This document shows positions 48,001 through 60,150 of a stretch of DNA of 64,000 bases, in pieces. Under the pieces are notes generated by a model, which saw nothing but the letters and a program-made list of their open reading frames with translations, did no database searches and was not told the DNA's origin. Source of the stretch: Streptomyces sp. 71268 (GTDB taxonomy: Bacteria; Actinomycetota; Actinomycetes; Streptomycetales; Streptomycetaceae); contig NZ_CP114200.1 in assembly GCF_029392895.1 (NCBI RefSeq), forward strand, positions 124,001 through 188,000, in the 5' to 3' direction. Made by a program: the position numbers and the translations under genes. Position 1 is the stretch's first letter, and every line of letters starts with the position of its first letter.

Positions 48001-51000
48001 CACCTGGTCGAGCTGACCCTGCACGCGCCGCTGGTCATTCCGGACGGCGCGGCCGTGGACGTGCAGGTCGCCGTCGCGGGGCCCGATGCCACGGGGCAGC
48101 GGCCCGTGACGGTCCACTCGCGTCCGGCCGGTGACGCGGACGTGGCCTGGACGCGGCACGCCACCGGTGCGCTGGAGGTGTCCGCCACGTCCGAGCCCGA
48201 GGCGCTGCGTGGCGCGTGGCCGCCGCCCGGTGCCAGCAGCCTGCCGGTCAAGGGCTTCTACGCGCAGTTGTCCGAGCATGGTTACCGGTACGGCCCGGCG
48301 TTCCGGGGGCTCACGGCGGCGTGGCGGCTCGGTGACGCGATCTATGCCGAGGTGGTGCTGCCCGACCAGGAGCGGGAACGGGCGGTTGACTACGGCGTTC
48401 ACCCCGCGTTGCTCGACGCCGCCCTGCACGCCCGTGCGCTGGCGGTGGCTCCCGGGTCGGACGAGGCGGAGCGGGTGTTGTTGCCGTTCGCCTGGGCGGG
48501 GGTGCGGTTGCACGCGACGGGCGCGAGTGCGCTGCGCGTGCGGATCGTGCCCACCGCTGCCGATCGGTTGGCGTTGACGGTGGCCGACCCGACGGGCGCC
48601 CCGGTGGCCACGGTGGCGGACCTGATCCTGCGGCCCGTCGCGGGTGACCAGCTCGGCCGGGCCCGCTCCGCCGGGCGGAACGCGCTGTTCCAGCTCGCGT
48701 GGCCGCAGGTCGCGCTGGAGCGGGAGGTGTCGCCTGTCGGGCGGGCGATCGTCGCGTTGGGCGATGAGGTGGCAGCCGCCGCGCTGGCCGACGCGTTGCC
48801 CGGGGCCGATCAGTACGTGGGGCTGGTGGGGTTGCGGGCGATGGTGGCCTCCGGGGGCGTCGCCCCCGACACGGTGCTGGCCTGCTTCACCTCGCCCGTC
48901 GGCGCGGGTCGGGGCGGGGCGACCGGCGCCGAACCTGGTGACACGGTGGCGGAGACGCACGAGACGACCGGCGCCCTGCTCGCCCTGTTGCAGGAGTTCC
49001 TGGCCGCCCCTGAATTCGCCGACAGCCGGCTGGTCGTGGTCACGCGGCGGGCCGTCGCCGCCTCCGGCCACGAAGACGTCGCGTCGTTGCCGGGTGCGGC
49101 CGTGTGGGGCCTGGCGCGCAGCGCGCAGTCCGAGAACCCCGGGCGGTGTGTGCTGCTCGACGTCGACGGGCGGGACGCCTCGTTCGGGTCCGTGGCGGCG
49201 GCGCTCGCGCTGGACGAGCCGCAGGTGGCGCTGCGCGACGGGCAGGCGTACGTGCCACGGCTCGCGCACGAGGACGGTGCCAGGCAGCTCACCCCGCCGA
49301 CGGGCGCGGGGGACGCGTGGCGGCTGGGTTTGGTGGGCAGCGGCAGCCTGGAGAACCTGGCCCTGGTCGAGGCGCCGGAGAACGGGCGGCCGTTGGGCCC
49401 GGGCGAGGTGCGAGTGCGGCTGCGGGCCGGTGGCGTGAACTTCCACGACGTGGTGGTGGCGCTCGGCATGGTCGACGACCCGCGTCCGCTCGGCGGCGAC
49501 GGAGCCGGCGTGGTCACCGAGGTGGGTGACGGCGTGTCCGGGTACGCGGTGGGCGACCGGGTGCTTGGCCTGTTCAACGGGACCGGGCCACAGGTCATCA
49601 CGGACCAGCGCATGATCACCCGGATTCCGGAGGGGTGGACGTTCGCACAGGCGGCGACCGTGCCGTCGGCGTTCCTGACCGCGTACTACGGCCTCGCCGA
49701 CCTGGCGGGGCTGCGGGCCGGCGAGCGGTTGCTGTTGCACGCGGCTACGGGTGGTGTCGGGTTGGCGGCCGTGCAGTTGGCCCGGCACTGGGGCGCGGAG
49801 GTGTACGCGACGGCGAGCCCCGGCAAGTGGCACGCGCTGCGCGAGCGGGGTTTCGACGAGCGGCACATCGCGTCCTCGCGCTCGCTGGACTTCGAGGAGC
49901 GCGTGCGGGCGGCGGCCGGTTCGGTCGACGTGGTGCTCAACTCGCTGGCAGCCGACTTCGTGGACGCCTCGCTACGGCTGCTGACGCCGGGCGGTCGCTT
50001 CATCGACATGGGGCGGACCGACATCCGCGACCCCGCCGAGGTCAGCGCCGCGCACCCCGGTGTGACGTACCGGGCCTTCGACCTGGTGACCGGAGCGGGC
50101 CCGGACCGTATCGGGGAGATGCTGGCCGACCTGTCGGCGCTGTTCGACAGCGGGGCGCTACAGCCCTTGCCGACCACCGTCTGGGACATCCGTCGCGCGC
50201 CCGAGGCGTTCCGGTTCTTCAGCCAGGCCCGCCACATCGGCAAGATCGTCCTGTCCCTGCCGGCCGCGCTCGTCCCCGACGGCACGGTCCTGATCACCGG
50301 CGGCACCGGCACGCTGGGCGCCGCCACCGCCCGACACCTGGTCACCGCGCACGGCGTACGACGGTTGCTGCTGGTCAGTCGGCGCGGCGTGGAGGCTCCC
50401 GGGGCCGGCCGGCTGGTCGACGAGCTGACCGCGCTCGGAGCGCGCGTACGCGTCGCCGCGTGTGACGCGGGCGACCGGGCAGAGCTGGCCGAGCTGCTGC
50501 GTTCCGTACCGGCGGAGCATCCGCTGACGGCCGTGGTGCACGCGGCGGGATTGCTGCGGGACGCGACGGTGCAGGCGCTCACCCCCGAGCAGGTCGCCGA
50601 GGTGCTGCGGGTCAAGGCCGACGCGGCCTGGCACCTGCACGAGCTGACCCGCGACGCGGAGTTGTCGGCGTTCGTGCTGTTCTCCGCGGCGGCCGGGCTG
50701 CTCGGTGGCGCGGGCCAGGGCAACTACGCGGCGGGCAACACGTTCCTGGACGCGCTGGCCCAGCACCGGCAGGCGCACGGGTTGCCCGCCACGTCGCTGG
50801 CCTGGGGGTACTGGGCACAGGCGACCGGCATGACGGGGGCGATGACCGACGCCGACCGGGCCCGGGTGGAGCGCGCCGGCATGGTGGCCCTGGAGACCGA
50901 GCAGGGCATGGCACTGCTCGACGTCGCGCTGGGCAGCGGGCAGCCGCTGCTGGCACCGATCCCGCTCGACCTGGCGTCGATGCGGCGCCGGGCCCGGGCC

Positions 51001-51627
51001 GGCGACGCCGACCCGCCCGCCCTCCTGCGCGGCCTGGTGCGCGCCGCCGCGCCGCAGGCCGCGGCCGGCGTGCCCGACGCGTCGGCGCCCGCGCTGGCCG
51101 CCACCCTGGCCGAACTCACCGAGGAGGACCGGCAGCAGGCCCTGCTCGACCTGGTGCGTTCCCATGTGGGGACGGTCCTCGGGCACGAGGCGGGCGACGC
51201 GGTGCAGGCAACCCAGAACTTCCGTGAGCTCGGGTTCGACTCGCTGACCGCCGTCGAACTACGCAACCGGCTCTCGGCCGCGACCGGCGTACGGCTCCCC
51301 GCCACGTTGGTCTTCGACCACCCGACACCGGCGGCGGTCGTCCACCTGCTGCGGGACCTGCTGGTCCCGGAGGGGGCCGCGGAGGGCGCGACGCCCTCCG
51401 GGGCGGTCCTCGCCGACCTCGACCGGGTGGGCGCCGCCCTGCCCGCGGCCATCGCGGACCGCGAGCAGCGCGCACGAATCGCCGCGCGCCTCCAGGAACT
51501 GCTGCGCACGGTGGGCGGCGCGGACGCGGCGGACGACGCCGGGGACCTGGACTCGGCGACCGACGAGGAACTGTTCGACGTGCTCGACAACGAGCTCAAC
51601 GTCCCCACGGACGGCGGGCTCCGGTGA
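45016..51627 (+). CDS. PKS2: single fully reducing module KS-AT-DH-ER-KR-ACP
   Basis: 2203 residues. N-terminal docking helix; KS with Cys206; AT with GHSQGE (Ser656) and YASH (759-762), both typical of methylmalonyl-CoA; DH with His968 in [10 protein letters not shown] and the partner motif DAALH (Asp1134); ER with [11 protein letters not shown] (about 1475) and nucleotide loop [15 protein letters not shown] (about 1575); KR with Tyr1904 and no A-type Trp; ACP Ser2076. The module should add a propionate unit and reduce it fully. The DH motif has Asp where HxxxGxxxxP has Gly, which may lower activity. The ATG at 45016 has AAGGAG 10 bases upstream; the gap to PKS1 is 46 bp, consistent with one operon. 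Confidence 0.96.
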   Translation: MSNEEKLLDHLKWVTAELRETRQRLRAAESAEPEPIAIVGMACRYPGGVRSPEDLWELVRGGGDAISGFPTDRGWNTDELFDPDPDAYGKSYVDQGSFCYDATSFDAAFFDISPREALAMDPQQRLLLETAWEAFERAGLSRAALSGSNTGVFAGVGAHDYLSVIGNITSDVEGYVGAGNLGSVVSGRVAYALGLEGPAVTVDTACSSSLVAMHLAAQALRQNECDLALAGGVAVMATPGAFIEFSRQRGIAPNGRCKPFAAAADGTGWGEGAGLVVLERLSEAQRNGRTILGVIRGSAVNQDGASNGLTAPNGPSQQRVIRQALANSRLSAADVDVVEGHGTGTTLGDPIEAQALLATYGQGRPDGRPLWLGSIKSNIGHTQAAAGAASVIKMVMAMRHGELPESLHIDEPSPHVDWTAGEVRLLTETTAWPRPDRPRRAGVSGFGISGTNAHLVLEEAPETEATPPTPDHAGLLPYVVSARTPQALRAQAQALADHLAERPDLSPVDVGWSLATTRTTFDHRAVITATSPETLHTALKSLATSQPHPALTHTTTALPSNPHPTLVFPGQGSQWVGMGAGLLESSAVFAARVAECERALAPYVDWSLAEVLRGGADAADLGRVDVVQPVLWAVMVSLAAVWADQGVKPAAVVGHSQGEIAAAVVAGALSLEDGAKVVALRSKALRRLAGGGAMASLALSQDKAEEFLAGLGDSAAGVGIAAVNGPGSAVVSGPPEQVQHAVSALEASGSRARLIDVDYASHSPQVDEIADELHEVLAGISPSQGEVAFYSTVTAERIDTSTLGTAYWVTNLREQVRFADAVRQLLADGHRVFIEASTHPVLTVGLQEAFDEAAVEAAAVPTLRREHGGLEQLALSVAQAFTAGVSVDWTRWYPNNPTPHVVDLPTYAFQRQRYWVEGSGGQDGDPAGLGLVAAGHPLLGAAVELAEGGSYLLTGRLSSRTQGWLADHTVLDTVLLPGTAFAEWVLHAGRRVGCDHLVELTLHAPLVIPDGAAVDVQVAVAGPDATGQRPVTVHSRPAGDADVAWTRHATGALEVSATSEPEALRGAWPPPGASSLPVKGFYAQLSEHGYRYGPAFRGLTAAWRLGDAIYAEVVLPDQERERAVDYGVHPALLDAALHARALAVAPGSDEAERVLLPFAWAGVRLHATGASALRVRIVPTAADRLALTVADPTGAPVATVADLILRPVAGDQLGRARSAGRNALFQLAWPQVALEREVSPVGRAIVALGDEVAAAALADALPGADQYVGLVGLRAMVASGGVAPDTVLACFTSPVGAGRGGATGAEPGDTVAETHETTGALLALLQEFLAAPEFADSRLVVVTRRAVAASGHEDVASLPGAAVWGLARSAQSENPGRCVLLDVDGRDASFGSVAAALALDEPQVALRDGQAYVPRLAHEDGARQLTPPTGAGDAWRLGLVGSGSLENLALVEAPENGRPLGPGEVRVRLRAGGVNFHDVVVALGMVDDPRPLGGDGAGVVTEVGDGVSGYAVGDRVLGLFNGTGPQVITDQRMITRIPEGWTFAQAATVPSAFLTAYYGLADLAGLRAGERLLLHAATGGVGLAAVQLARHWGAEVYATASPGKWHALRERGFDERHIASSRSLDFEERVRAAAGSVDVVLNSLAADFVDASLRLLTPGGRFIDMGRTDIRDPAEVSAAHPGVTYRAFDLVTGAGPDRIGEMLADLSALFDSGALQPLPTTVWDIRRAPEAFRFFSQARHIGKIVLSLPAALVPDGTVLITGGTGTLGAATARHLVTAHGVRRLLLVSRRGVEAPGAGRLVDELTALGARVRVAACDAGDRAELAELLRSVPAEHPLTAVVHAAGLLRDATVQALTPEQVAEVLRVKADAAWHLHELTRDAELSAFVLFSAAAGLLGGAGQGNYAAGNTFLDALAQHRQAHGLPATSLAWGYWAQATGMTGAMTDADRARVERAGMVALETEQGMALLDVALGSGQPLLAPIPLDLASMRRRARAGDADPPALLRGLVRAAAPQAAAGVPDASAPALAATLAELTEEDRQQALLDLVRSHVGTVLGHEAGDAVQATQNFRELGFDSLTAVELRNRLSAATGVRLPATLVFDHPTPAAVVHLLRDLLVPEGAAEGATPSGAVLADLDRVGAALPAAIADREQRARIAARLQELLRTVGGADAADDAGDLDSATDEELFDVLDNELNVPTDGGLR

Positions 51628-51691
51628 GCGCCCCCGCGCACTCCGTACGCCCTGTGAACCACGAAGGCCGCAACGATCGGGTGGATGTGAC

Positions 51692-54600
51692 ATGACGGAC
51701 GACGAGAAGCTACGCAGCTATCTGAAGCGCGCGACCGCCGACCTGCGCACGGCGAAGCGGCAGTTGCGCGAGACGGCGGACCGCGCGCGGGAGCCCATCG
51801 CCATCGTCGCCATGGCCTGCGACTTCCCCGGCCACGCGACGACCCCGGAGCGGCTGTGGCAACTGGTCACCGACGGCGCGGACGTCATCTCCGGCTTCCC
51901 CGACGACCGTGGCTGGGACCTGGAGAAGCTCTACCACCCCGACCCGGGCAACGCGGGCACCAGCAGCGCCCGCGAAGGCGGTTTCCTGGAGAACGTCGCC
52001 GACTTCGACGCCGACTTCTTCGGGATCAGCCCGCGCGAGGCGCTGGCCATGGACCCGCAGCAGCGGCTGCTCCTGGAGAACGCCTGGGAGGCGTTCGAGC
52101 GGGCCGGCATCGACCGTGAGTCCCTGGTCGGCAGCGCTACGGGCGTGTTCGCCGGCGTGGACTCCTACCACTACCTGTCGCTGATCGGTGAGACGACCGA
52201 CGAGTCGGCGGGGTACGTGGCCACCGGCAACCTGGGCAGCGTGGTCTCCGGCCGGATCTCGTACTCGTTCGGCCTTGAGGGGCCCGCGGTGACGGTGGAC
52301 ACGGCGTGCTCCTCGTCCCTGGTCGCCATGCACCTGGCCTGCCAGGCGCTGCGGCAGGACGAGTGCTCGCTGGCGCTGGCCGGCGGGGTGACGGTGATGG
52401 CCACGCCCGGCGGGTTCACCGAGTTCTCGCGACAGGGCGCGCTGTCGCCGGACGGGCGCTGCAAGGCGTTCGCGGCCGCCGCCGACGGCACCGGCTTCTC
52501 CGAGGGCTCGGGCCTCGTCCTGCTGGAGCGGCTGTCGGACGCGCAGCGCAACGGCCGTCGGGTGCTCGCCGTGATCCGTGGCTCGGCGGTCAACCAGGAC
52601 GGCGCGAGCAACGGGCTCACCGCCCCCAACGGGCCGTCCCAGCAGCGCGTCATCCGCCAGGCACTGGCCAACGCGCGGCTCGCCCCGGCCGAGGTGGACG
52701 CCGTGGAGGCGCACGGCACCGGCACCTCACTGGGTGACCCGATCGAGGCACAGGCGCTGCTCGCGACCTACGGTCAGGACCGGCCCGACGACCGGCCGCT
52801 GTGGCTGGGTTCCGTCAAGTCCAACATCGGCCACACCCAGGCCGCCGCAGGCGTCGCCAGCGTCATCAAGATGGTGCAGGCCATGCGCCACGGCGTACTG
52901 CCCGCCTCGCTCCACATCGACGCGCCGACGCCGCACGTGGACTGGGACGCGGGCGCGGTACGGCTGCTGACCGAACAGGTCGACTGGGCACCCAACGGGC
53001 ACCCGCTGCGCGCCGGCGTCTCCTCCTTCGGCGTCTCGGGCACCAACGCCCACCTCATCCTGGAGCAGGCGCCGGAGGCGCCCGCCGAGGAGCCGGCACC
53101 CGCCGCTCCCGAGGCTGCGACGGTTACGGGGGGCTATGTCCCGTGGGTGCTGTCGGCTCGCAGTCACGCCGCGTTGCGTGGTCAGGCCCAAGCGTTGATC
53201 GAGCACCTGGCGACGACTGCTTCGGCCGCTTCGATCACCGACATCGGCTGGTCCCTGACCACCACCCGCACCACCTTCGACCACCGAGCCGTCCTCACCG
53301 GCCAAGACCAAGACACATTCCTCGCCGGCCTCCAAGCACTGGCCACCGACACCACCCACCCCACCCTCACCAACCCCGGCACCCCCACACTGACCGGCGA
53401 CCTCGGCCCCGTCCTGGTCTTCCCGGGACAAGGGTCACAGTGGGTGGGAATGGGTGCGGGGTTGTTGGAGTCCTCGCCGGTGTTCGCGGCGCGGGTAGCC
53501 GAGTGTGAGCGCGCACTGGCGCCGTACGTGGACTGGTCGCTTGCCGAGGTGTTGCGGGGTGGTGTGGGCGCGGCTGACCTGGGCCGCGTGGATGTGGTCC
53601 AGCCGGTGTTGTGGGCCGTGATGGTCTCCCTCGCGGCGGTGTGGGCTGACCAGGGTGTGAAGCCGGCGGCTGTGGTGGGTCATAGCCAGGGTGAGATCGC
53701 GGCCGCTGTCGTCGCCGGTGCACTGTCCTTGGAGGACGGTGCGAAGGTGGTGGCGCTACGGAGCAAGGCACTACGCCGCCTTGCCGGTGGTGGCGCCATG
53801 GCCTCGCTCGCGCTGAGTCAGGACAAGGCCGAAGAGTTCCTGACCGGGCTGGGTGACAGCGCGGCGGGTGTGGGCATCGCGGCCGTCAACGGGCCCGGCT
53901 CCGCCGTGGTCTCCGGACCGCCCGAGCAGGTTCAACACGCCGTCTCCGCGCTGGAAGCTTCAGGCGGCCGGGCTCGGCTGATCGACGTGGACTACGCCTC
54001 CCACAGCCCACAAGTCGATGAGATCGCCGACGAGCTCCACGAGGTGTTGGCCGGCATCAGCCCGACCCAGGGCGAGGTGGCGTTCTACTCCACCGTCACC
54101 GCCGAACGCATCGACACCACCACCCTGGACACCGCCTACTGGGTCACCAACCTGCGCGAACAAGTCCGCTTCGCCGACGCCGTACGCCAACTCCTGGCCG
54201 ACGGCCACCGCGTCTTCATCGAGGCCAGCACCCACCCCGTCCTGACCGTCGGACTCCAAGAAGCCTTCGACGAGGTCGGAGTCGAAGCCGCCGCCGTACC
54301 GACCCTTCGCCGCGAACACGGCGGATTGGAGCAGTTGGCACAGTCCGTAGCACAAGCCTTCACCGCCGGCGTGAACGTGGACTGGACCCGCTGGTACCCC
54401 AACAACCCCACACCCCACGTCGTGGACCTCCCCACCTACGCCTTCCAGCGGGAGCGGTACTGGTTGGAGGACACCAGCGGGCGGGGCGGCGATGCCACGC
54501 AGCTGGGGTTGACGGCTGCCGGGCATCCGCTGCTCGGAGCCGCCGTGGAGCTGGCCGATGGTGGGGGCCGGTTGCTGACGGGGCGGCTGTCTGTCGCGTC

Positions 54601-57397
54601 CCAGCCGTGGCTGGCCGAGCATGTCGTGGCGGGTACGGCGCTGCTGCCGGGTGCCGCGCTGGTGGAGTGGGCGCTGCGGGCCGCGGACGAGGTGGGCAGT
54701 GGTGGGTTGGACGAGCTGGCGCTCCAGGCACCGCTGGTGTTGCCCGCCTCCGGTGGGTTGCGGGTGCAGGTGGCGGTGGCCGCCGCGGGTGCGGACGGCC
54801 GGCGCGAGGTGCGGGTCTTCTCGCGGCCCGAGCAGGAGGAGGACGCTCCCTGGGTGACACACGCCGTCGGGGTGCTCAGCCCGCCGTCGGCGGGTGACGA
54901 GCCGGTCGGCGGGCTCGCGGGCGCCTGGCCGCCGGCCGGTGCGAAGCCGGTGGACGTCACGGAGTTCTACGCCCAGGCCGAGGCGGCCGGGTACGGCTAC
55001 GGGCCCGCGTTCCAGGGGCTGGAGGCGGCTTGGCGGCAAGGGACCGAGGTGTTCGCGGAGATCACGCTGCCGGAGGCGGCTGGCAAGCGCGACGGGTACG
55101 GCATTCACCCGGCCCTGCTCGACGCCGCGTTGCAGCCCTCGCTGTTGATGGAGCAGCCCGACGGGGCGGACGGCGGACTTCGGCTGCCGTTCGCGTGGAC
55201 CGGGGTGCGTCTGTGGGCGGCCGAGGCCAGCACGGTGCGGGTCCGGGTCGGGCGGGACGCGGAACGGGACGCCCTGCGCCTGACGGTGGCCGATGCCGTG
55301 GGCGCGCCGGTGCTCACCGTGGACTCGTTGGTGACCCGGCCCGCCGAGAGTGGGCAGCTCCAGGCGGCGACCGCCGCGCGGGGCGTGGACGGGTTGTTCG
55401 TCCCGGAGTGGACCGCGTTGCCGGCCCCGGCCGCCACGCGGTCGGCGCAGGCCGTGCTCGGCGACGGCGGTTGGGCCGTGCTCGGTGCCGACACGCTCGC
55501 CCTCGGCGAACTGTCGGTGCCAGGGGCAGACGGGTCGCGGCCGGTGCGGTACGCGGATCTGGAGGCGCTGGTCACCGCGTTGGACGAGGGCGAGCCCGCT
55601 CCGTCGGTGGTGCTGACCGAGGCCGTGGGCTCGGCTGACGACGGGTTGCGGGTGGCGCAGGAGTTGCTGGGTTTGGTGCAGAGTTGGTTGCTGCGTCCGG
55701 CGCTGGCCGACGCCCATCTCGTGGTCGTCACGCGGGGCGCCGTACACACCGGTGGTGCGGCGGCCGAGCTGGATCTCGCCGGGGCCGGCGCCTGGGGGTT
55801 GCTGCGCAGCGCGCAGTCGGAGAACCCCGGGCGTTTCCTCCTGCTCGACGTGGACGCGGACGTGGAACCGGAGGCTGTGGCGGAGTTGCCGCAGGCCGTG
55901 GCCCGGGGCGTGGAGCTGGGTGAGCCGCAGCTCGCGTTGCGGGCGGGGCGCGTGTTGGCGCCGAGGCTCGCGCGGGCGCGGGGCGGGGCCTCGGCGGACG
56001 AGGGTGTGGTGGGGCGGCTCGACCCCGACGGCACGGTTCTCATCACGGGTGGCACCGGAACGCTGGGGGCCCTGGTGGCCGAGCACCTGGTGCGTACGGG
56101 ACAGAGCGGGCACCTGCTGTTGGTCAGCCGCAGCGGGCCGCGGGCGGCGGGCGCGGACGAACTCGCCGCACGACTGACGAGGTTGGGCGCGCGGGTGCGG
56201 ATCGTGGCGGCCGACGTGGCCGACCCGGAGGCCGTTGCCACCCTGCTCGCGAGGGTGGCGCCCGAGCACCCGTTGACCGGCGTGGTGCACGCGGCCGGCG
56301 TGCTGGAGGACGCGGTGCTCACCTCGCAGTCCGCGGATCGGCTGGCCCGGGTGTGGGGCCCGAAGGCGGGGGCCGCGGTGGTGTTGCACGCGGCGACCTC
56401 GGGGCTCGACCTGGGGCTGTTCGCCATGTTCTCCTCGACGGCGGCCACGCTGGGCTCCTCGGGGCAGGCCAACTACGCGGCGGCGAACTCCTTCTGCGAC
56501 GCGCTGGCGGCGCACCGGCAGGCGCTCGGGTTGCCGGGGGTGTCCATCGCGTGGGGCCTGTGGGGTGACGCGAGTGGCATGACCGGGCACCTGGACGAGG
56601 CGGCGCTGGAGCGCATGGCCCGCTCGGGCATCCACCCGATGGCCGCCGAACAAGGGCTTGACCTGCTGGACGCCGCCGTACGCCACGGGGCGCCGCACCT
56701 GGTCGCCATGGACCTGGACGTGCGCGCGCTGGCCGGCCAGCCGGCGCTGACGCTGCCCGCCCCGCTGCGCGGCCTCACCGCGGGCGGGCCCGCGCGCCGT
56801 ACCGCGGCGGCCGGCCAGCCGCTGACGGACTGGGCCGGGCACCTGGCGACGCTGCCGGTGGACGAGCAGCACCGGGTGTTGCTCAACCTGGTGCTCACGC
56901 ACGCGGCCGCCGCGCTCGGCCACGCCGATCCCGGTCGGCTGCACGTCGAGCGCGGCTTCCTCGAAGTCGGGTTCGACTCGCTGACCGCGATCGAGCTGCG
57001 CAACCGGTTGGGCAGCGTGACCGGGCTACGGCTGCCGACCACGCTCATCTTCGACCACCCGAACCCGGTGGCGCTGGCCGCGCACCTGCACGCCGAGCTG
57101 GCGCCACCCGCCGCGGACCCGCTGCCGCCGCTGCTCGGCGAGTTGGAGCGGATGGAGGACGCGCTGCTGGCCCTCGCGCGGGACGCGGCGGCGCGCGAGG
57201 CGCTGCACGAGCGGCTGCGCACCACCCTGACCAGGCTGGAGGCGCTGGGCGGCGGCTCGGCGGAGCCGACGGACCCCGCGGCCGAGGCGGCGGTCAGCGG
57301 CAAGATCCAGGGGGCCACCGCTGACGAGATCTTCCAGTTCATCGACCAGGACCTGGGCCGGAGCGACAACGGAGAGCACATGGGGAGCACGCGTTGA
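51692..57397 (+). CDS. PKS3: single module KS-AT-DH-KR-ACP
   Basis: 1901 residues. N-terminal docking helix; KS Cys206; AT with GHSQGE (Ser665) and YASH (768-771), methylmalonyl type; DH with intact [10 protein letters not shown] (His977) and DAALQ (Asp1144); KR with Tyr1595 and no A-type Trp; ACP Ser1763; C-terminal docking region. There is no ER between DH and KR, only a structural KR half. Expected product: an alpha-methyl, alpha,beta-unsaturated unit, the kind of trisubstituted alkene that polyether epoxidases act on. Its stop codon overlaps the TTG start of the next gene by 4 bp, coupling it to the epoxide-opening enzymes. Confidence 0.96.
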   Translation: MTDDEKLRSYLKRATADLRTAKRQLRETADRAREPIAIVAMACDFPGHATTPERLWQLVTDGADVISGFPDDRGWDLEKLYHPDPGNAGTSSAREGGFLENVADFDADFFGISPREALAMDPQQRLLLENAWEAFERAGIDRESLVGSATGVFAGVDSYHYLSLIGETTDESAGYVATGNLGSVVSGRISYSFGLEGPAVTVDTACSSSLVAMHLACQALRQDECSLALAGGVTVMATPGGFTEFSRQGALSPDGRCKAFAAAADGTGFSEGSGLVLLERLSDAQRNGRRVLAVIRGSAVNQDGASNGLTAPNGPSQQRVIRQALANARLAPAEVDAVEAHGTGTSLGDPIEAQALLATYGQDRPDDRPLWLGSVKSNIGHTQAAAGVASVIKMVQAMRHGVLPASLHIDAPTPHVDWDAGAVRLLTEQVDWAPNGHPLRAGVSSFGVSGTNAHLILEQAPEAPAEEPAPAAPEAATVTGGYVPWVLSARSHAALRGQAQALIEHLATTASAASITDIGWSLTTTRTTFDHRAVLTGQDQDTFLAGLQALATDTTHPTLTNPGTPTLTGDLGPVLVFPGQGSQWVGMGAGLLESSPVFAARVAECERALAPYVDWSLAEVLRGGVGAADLGRVDVVQPVLWAVMVSLAAVWADQGVKPAAVVGHSQGEIAAAVVAGALSLEDGAKVVALRSKALRRLAGGGAMASLALSQDKAEEFLTGLGDSAAGVGIAAVNGPGSAVVSGPPEQVQHAVSALEASGGRARLIDVDYASHSPQVDEIADELHEVLAGISPTQGEVAFYSTVTAERIDTTTLDTAYWVTNLREQVRFADAVRQLLADGHRVFIEASTHPVLTVGLQEAFDEVGVEAAAVPTLRREHGGLEQLAQSVAQAFTAGVNVDWTRWYPNNPTPHVVDLPTYAFQRERYWLEDTSGRGGDATQLGLTAAGHPLLGAAVELADGGGRLLTGRLSVASQPWLAEHVVAGTALLPGAALVEWALRAADEVGSGGLDELALQAPLVLPASGGLRVQVAVAAAGADGRREVRVFSRPEQEEDAPWVTHAVGVLSPPSAGDEPVGGLAGAWPPAGAKPVDVTEFYAQAEAAGYGYGPAFQGLEAAWRQGTEVFAEITLPEAAGKRDGYGIHPALLDAALQPSLLMEQPDGADGGLRLPFAWTGVRLWAAEASTVRVRVGRDAERDALRLTVADAVGAPVLTVDSLVTRPAESGQLQAATAARGVDGLFVPEWTALPAPAATRSAQAVLGDGGWAVLGADTLALGELSVPGADGSRPVRYADLEALVTALDEGEPAPSVVLTEAVGSADDGLRVAQELLGLVQSWLLRPALADAHLVVVTRGAVHTGGAAAELDLAGAGAWGLLRSAQSENPGRFLLLDVDADVEPEAVAELPQAVARGVELGEPQLALRAGRVLAPRLARARGGASADEGVVGRLDPDGTVLITGGTGTLGALVAEHLVRTGQSGHLLLVSRSGPRAAGADELAARLTRLGARVRIVAADVADPEAVATLLARVAPEHPLTGVVHAAGVLEDAVLTSQSADRLARVWGPKAGAAVVLHAATSGLDLGLFAMFSSTAATLGSSGQANYAAANSFCDALAAHRQALGLPGVSIAWGLWGDASGMTGHLDEAALERMARSGIHPMAAEQGLDLLDAAVRHGAPHLVAMDLDVRALAGQPALTLPAPLRGLTAGGPARRTAAAGQPLTDWAGHLATLPVDEQHRVLLNLVLTHAAAALGHADPGRLHVERGFLEVGFDSLTAIELRNRLGSVTGLRLPTTLIFDHPNPVALAAHLHAELAPPAADPLPPLLGELERMEDALLALARDAAAREALHERLRTTLTRLEALGGGSAEPTDPAAEAAVSGKIQGATADEIFQFIDQDLGRSDNGEHMGSTR

Positions 57398-57831
57398 TTG
57401 ACGAGCGAAGCCGCAAGAAGCTCATGGTGGAACACAGCCGCCTGCTGAACGCCGCGGACGTCGACGGGCTCCTTGGCCTGTACGCGGACGAGGTCACCTT
57501 CGAGGACCCGGTCGGCGCCGACCAGCGGTCGGGCCGCGAGGCGCTGCGCGCGCACTTCGAGGAGTTCGCCCGGGCCGGGGTGCGGGAGACCCTCGGCGAC
57601 CCGGTGGCGGGACAGGACGGCAAGCACGTACTGGCCCCGGCCAGCGCCGTCATGGACTACCTGCCCAAGGGCCCGGGGTTCGCCGAGCGGGGCTGGATCA
57701 CGGCCCCGGACGACCCCGCGGGCAAGCGCATCACCTGGAACTACGTGCTGATGCTGCGTACCGGCAAGGGCGGGGCCATCACGGAGCTGAAGGCCCTGTG
57801 GGGGAGGTCGGACCTTGCCGTCACGGACTGA
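57394..57831 (+). CDS. MonBI/Lsd19A-like epoxide hydrolase/cyclase (NTF2/SnoaL fold)
   Basis: The 145-residue protein belongs to the ketosteroid-isomerase-like fold used by polyether epoxide-opening enzymes. Asp38 (in TFEDPVG) and Glu65 match the Asp38/Glu65 catalytic dyad known for Lsd19A, at the same numbering. [18 protein letters not shown] is, from memory, close to MonBI. It should protonate an epoxide and guide attack by a hydroxyl to form a tetrahydrofuran or tetrahydropyran ring. The start is TTG, forming TTGA with the stop of PKS3, so translation depends on PKS3. It pairs with the next gene; in lasalocid the two are fused. Confidence 0.9.
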   Translation: MIDERSRKKLMVEHSRLLNAADVDGLLGLYADEVTFEDPVGADQRSGREALRAHFEEFARAGVRETLGDPVAGQDGKHVLAPASAVMDYLPKGPGFAERGWITAPDDPAGKRITWNYVLMLRTGKGGAITELKALWGRSDLAVTD

Positions 57832-57866
57832 TCCCCCGCTCGCCCGCACCCCCCGAGGAGACACCC

Positions 57867-58334
57867 ATGGCCGATGAGGCGACCCTGAAACACCTGGCGC
57901 TGGAGTACGCCCGGCGCATGAACGCCGGCGATGTCGAGGCCGTGCTGGAACTCTTCTCGGACGACATCGTCTTCGAGGACCCGGTGGGCGCGCCGCCGCT
58001 GATCGGCAAGGAGGCGCTGCGCGGGCACATCGCCTGGTCCATCGAGTGCCAGGTGCACGAGGAGCCGGGCCGGCCCGTGGTCTCGATGGACGGCAGGAGC
58101 GTGGCCGTGCCGACGACGGTGACGGTGTACGCGCCGACCAAGCTGACGTTCCAGATCGTCGGCATCATCGAGCTGGGCGACGACGATCTGGTGCGGCACG
58201 CGCGGGCCTACTGGGGCATCACCGACACCAAGGTCGGCGACGGTCCGGAGCTGTCCGGCGTGGCGCACTTCATGGCCGTGACCCAAAACCTCGCCAAGAT
58301 GGTGCAGGCCAAGGGCAGCCCTAGCCCGACTTAA
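57867..58334 (+). CDS. MonBII/Lsd19B-like epoxide hydrolase/cyclase (NTF2/SnoaL fold)
   Basis: The 155-residue protein is a second member of the same fold, with FEDPVG (Asp38) and HEEPGRPV (Glu65), again the spacing of the Lsd19 dyad. The rest (PTTVTVYAPTKLTFQIVGI, HARAYWGITD) resembles MonBII. Together with the preceding protein it would open two or more epoxides in order, possibly with different ring-size preference. ATG at 57867 follows GAGGAG by 6 bases; the gap to the previous gene is 35 bp. It ends with a polar tail of about 15 residues that the first protein lacks. Confidence 0.9.
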   Translation: MADEATLKHLALEYARRMNAGDVEAVLELFSDDIVFEDPVGAPPLIGKEALRGHIAWSIECQVHEEPGRPVVSMDGRSVAVPTTVTVYAPTKLTFQIVGIIELGDDDLVRHARAYWGITDTKVGDGPELSGVAHFMAVTQNLAKMVQAKGSPSPT

Positions 58335-58639
58335 GCGGTGCCGGACATCATCGCAGCGTCGCCGCGTCGTGCCTGGCGCGGTGCCGGGCGGACCGGCAGC
58401 CGGCCCGCGTCGATCGTCAGGGAAGCCGGGGACTTCCGCGTCGTACCAACGGCCCGGGGCCTACCTCCGGCCGGGGTTCGCGCGTAGCGGGCGCCGGCCG
58501 GGCCGGGCGCCGGGGTCCCTCCCCCACGTGTTCGCCGCCCTCACAACTCTCCCGTCGGCCGCTCGCGCCGTGGCCCCCTCGCGCTCAGCGCGGGCGGGCC
58601 ACCGCGAGCCGGGCCCGGGGAAGGGACGAAAGCATCACC
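58335..58639. other. Intergenic region before the epoxidase gene
   Basis: These 305 bp hold no convincing gene or palindrome. The open frame in it translates to arginine/proline-rich sequence and is judged non-coding. GAAGGGACG lies 8-16 bases before the ATG at 58640. The gap is long for this otherwise compact operon, so an additional promoter is possible. Confidence 0.4.
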
Positions 58640-60076
58640 ATGACCACACCGAAACATGGAATCGTTCTGGGCGGCGGCTGGGCCGGAATGCTGGCGGCCC
58701 ACGTGCTGGCCCGCCACGCGGAGACCGTCACCGTCATCGAGCGCGACGTGCTGCCCGACGCGCCGCGGCACCGCAAGGGTTCGCCGCAGGGTCGCCACGT
58801 GCACGTGCTGTGGTCCAGCGGGGCGCGGCTCATCGACGGGCTGTTGCCCGGCATGGTCGAGCGGCTGTTGAAGGCGGGGGCCCGTAAGGTCAACTTCCAC
58901 CAGGACCTGGTGACGTTGACCTCGCACGGCTGGCAGCACCGCTTCCCGCCCCGGCAGTACGCCCTCATGTGCACCAGGCCGTTCCTGGACTGGCACGTGC
59001 GCGACCAGATCCTGGCCGGTGGGCGGATCACGGTGCGCCAGCGCACGGAGATCCTCGACCTGGTCGGCGACGGGGCCCGGGTCCGTGGGGTGCGGGTGCG
59101 CGACATGGACAGCGGCGACACCGAGACGCTGGGCGCCGATCTGGTGGTGGACGCCTCGGGGCGCGGTTCGCGGCTGCGGCACTGGCTGTCGGCGTTGGAC
59201 CTGCCGCCGGTCGAGGAGGACGTCGTGGACGCGGGCATCGCCTACTCCACCCGGATCTATCAGGCGCCGCCCGGGGCGACCGAGGGCTTCCCCGCCGTCA
59301 ACGTGGCCGCCGACCACCGGGTGCGCGAGCCGGGCCGCTTCGGGGTGGTCTACCCGCAGGAGGACGGTACGTGGATGGTGACGCTGTCCTGCACGCGGGG
59401 CGCGGGGCTGCCGACGACCGAGGAGGAGTTCCTGCCGTACGCCAGGACCCTGCGGCACCCGCTGGTCGCGGACCTGATCAGCGGGGCCGAGCCGCTGACG
59501 CCGGTCGCCGTGTCCCGGGTGGGTGCCAACCGCAGGCTCTACCCGGAGCGCCTTGAGCGGTGGCCGGAGGGGCTGGTCGTCGTCGGTGACGCGCTGGCCG
59601 CGTTCAACCCGATCTACGGGCACGGCATGAGCGCCGCCGCCCGCGCCGCCAGCGCGCTGGACGAGCAGTTGGCGCTGGGCGTGGACGAGGTGGGGTCGGC
59701 GCGCCGCGTCCAGCGGGCGATCAGCGCGTCTGTCGACGATCCGTGGATCATGGCGGCGTCCAAGGACGTGGAGTACGTGGGTTGCCGGATGAACGCCAAG
59801 GACCCGCGCCTGACGGGCGGGGCCACGGCGCGCCAGCGGTTCTCCGATCTGATCGCCGACCGGGCGATCAGGTCGTCGGCGGTGTGCGACGTGGTCACCG
59901 ACGTCATCAGCCTGACGGCGCCGCAGTCGGAGCTGGCCTCCAACCGCTTCCTGTCGCTCATGCACCAGGACCGGATGCTGCCGGAGTTGACGGCACCCCC
60001 CTTGACCCCGGACGAGCTGTCCCTGGTGAAGCTGAGCCCGAGCGGCCTGGCGGGCGTCAAGGGTGTCTCCCGCTAG
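58640..60076 (+). CDS. MonCI/Lsd18-like FAD-dependent polyene epoxidase
   Basis: The 478-residue flavoprotein monooxygenase has the FAD-binding start [19 protein letters not shown] (6-24), [20 protein letters not shown] as in MonCI-type epoxidases, [17 protein letters not shown], and the second FAD motif [20 protein letters not shown] (about 309-328). Together with the two preceding NTF2-fold proteins it forms the set that defines polyether ionophore pathways. It should epoxidise the double bonds of the finished or carrier-bound polyene. It is followed after 74 bp by PKS4. Confidence 0.92.
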   Translation: MTTPKHGIVLGGGWAGMLAAHVLARHAETVTVIERDVLPDAPRHRKGSPQGRHVHVLWSSGARLIDGLLPGMVERLLKAGARKVNFHQDLVTLTSHGWQHRFPPRQYALMCTRPFLDWHVRDQILAGGRITVRQRTEILDLVGDGARVRGVRVRDMDSGDTETLGADLVVDASGRGSRLRHWLSALDLPPVEEDVVDAGIAYSTRIYQAPPGATEGFPAVNVAADHRVREPGRFGVVYPQEDGTWMVTLSCTRGAGLPTTEEEFLPYARTLRHPLVADLISGAEPLTPVAVSRVGANRRLYPERLERWPEGLVVVGDALAAFNPIYGHGMSAAARAASALDEQLALGVDEVGSARRVQRAISASVDDPWIMAASKDVEYVGCRMNAKDPRLTGGATARQRFSDLIADRAIRSSAVCDVVTDVISLTAPQSELASNRFLSLMHQDRMLPELTAPPLTPDELSLVKLSPSGLAGVKGVSR

Positions 60077-60150
60077 TCGGCACCGCACCCGGCCCGGCCC
60101 ACCACGACGGCTCAGGCACGACGGCTCAGGCGAGAAAGGCCCGCTCTTTC

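Noticed and set aside
55330..56020. ER domain in PKS3
   Set aside because: The stretch between DH and KR has no NAD(P)H-binding HAAxGGVG motif or quinone-reductase pattern; it is the structural KR half.
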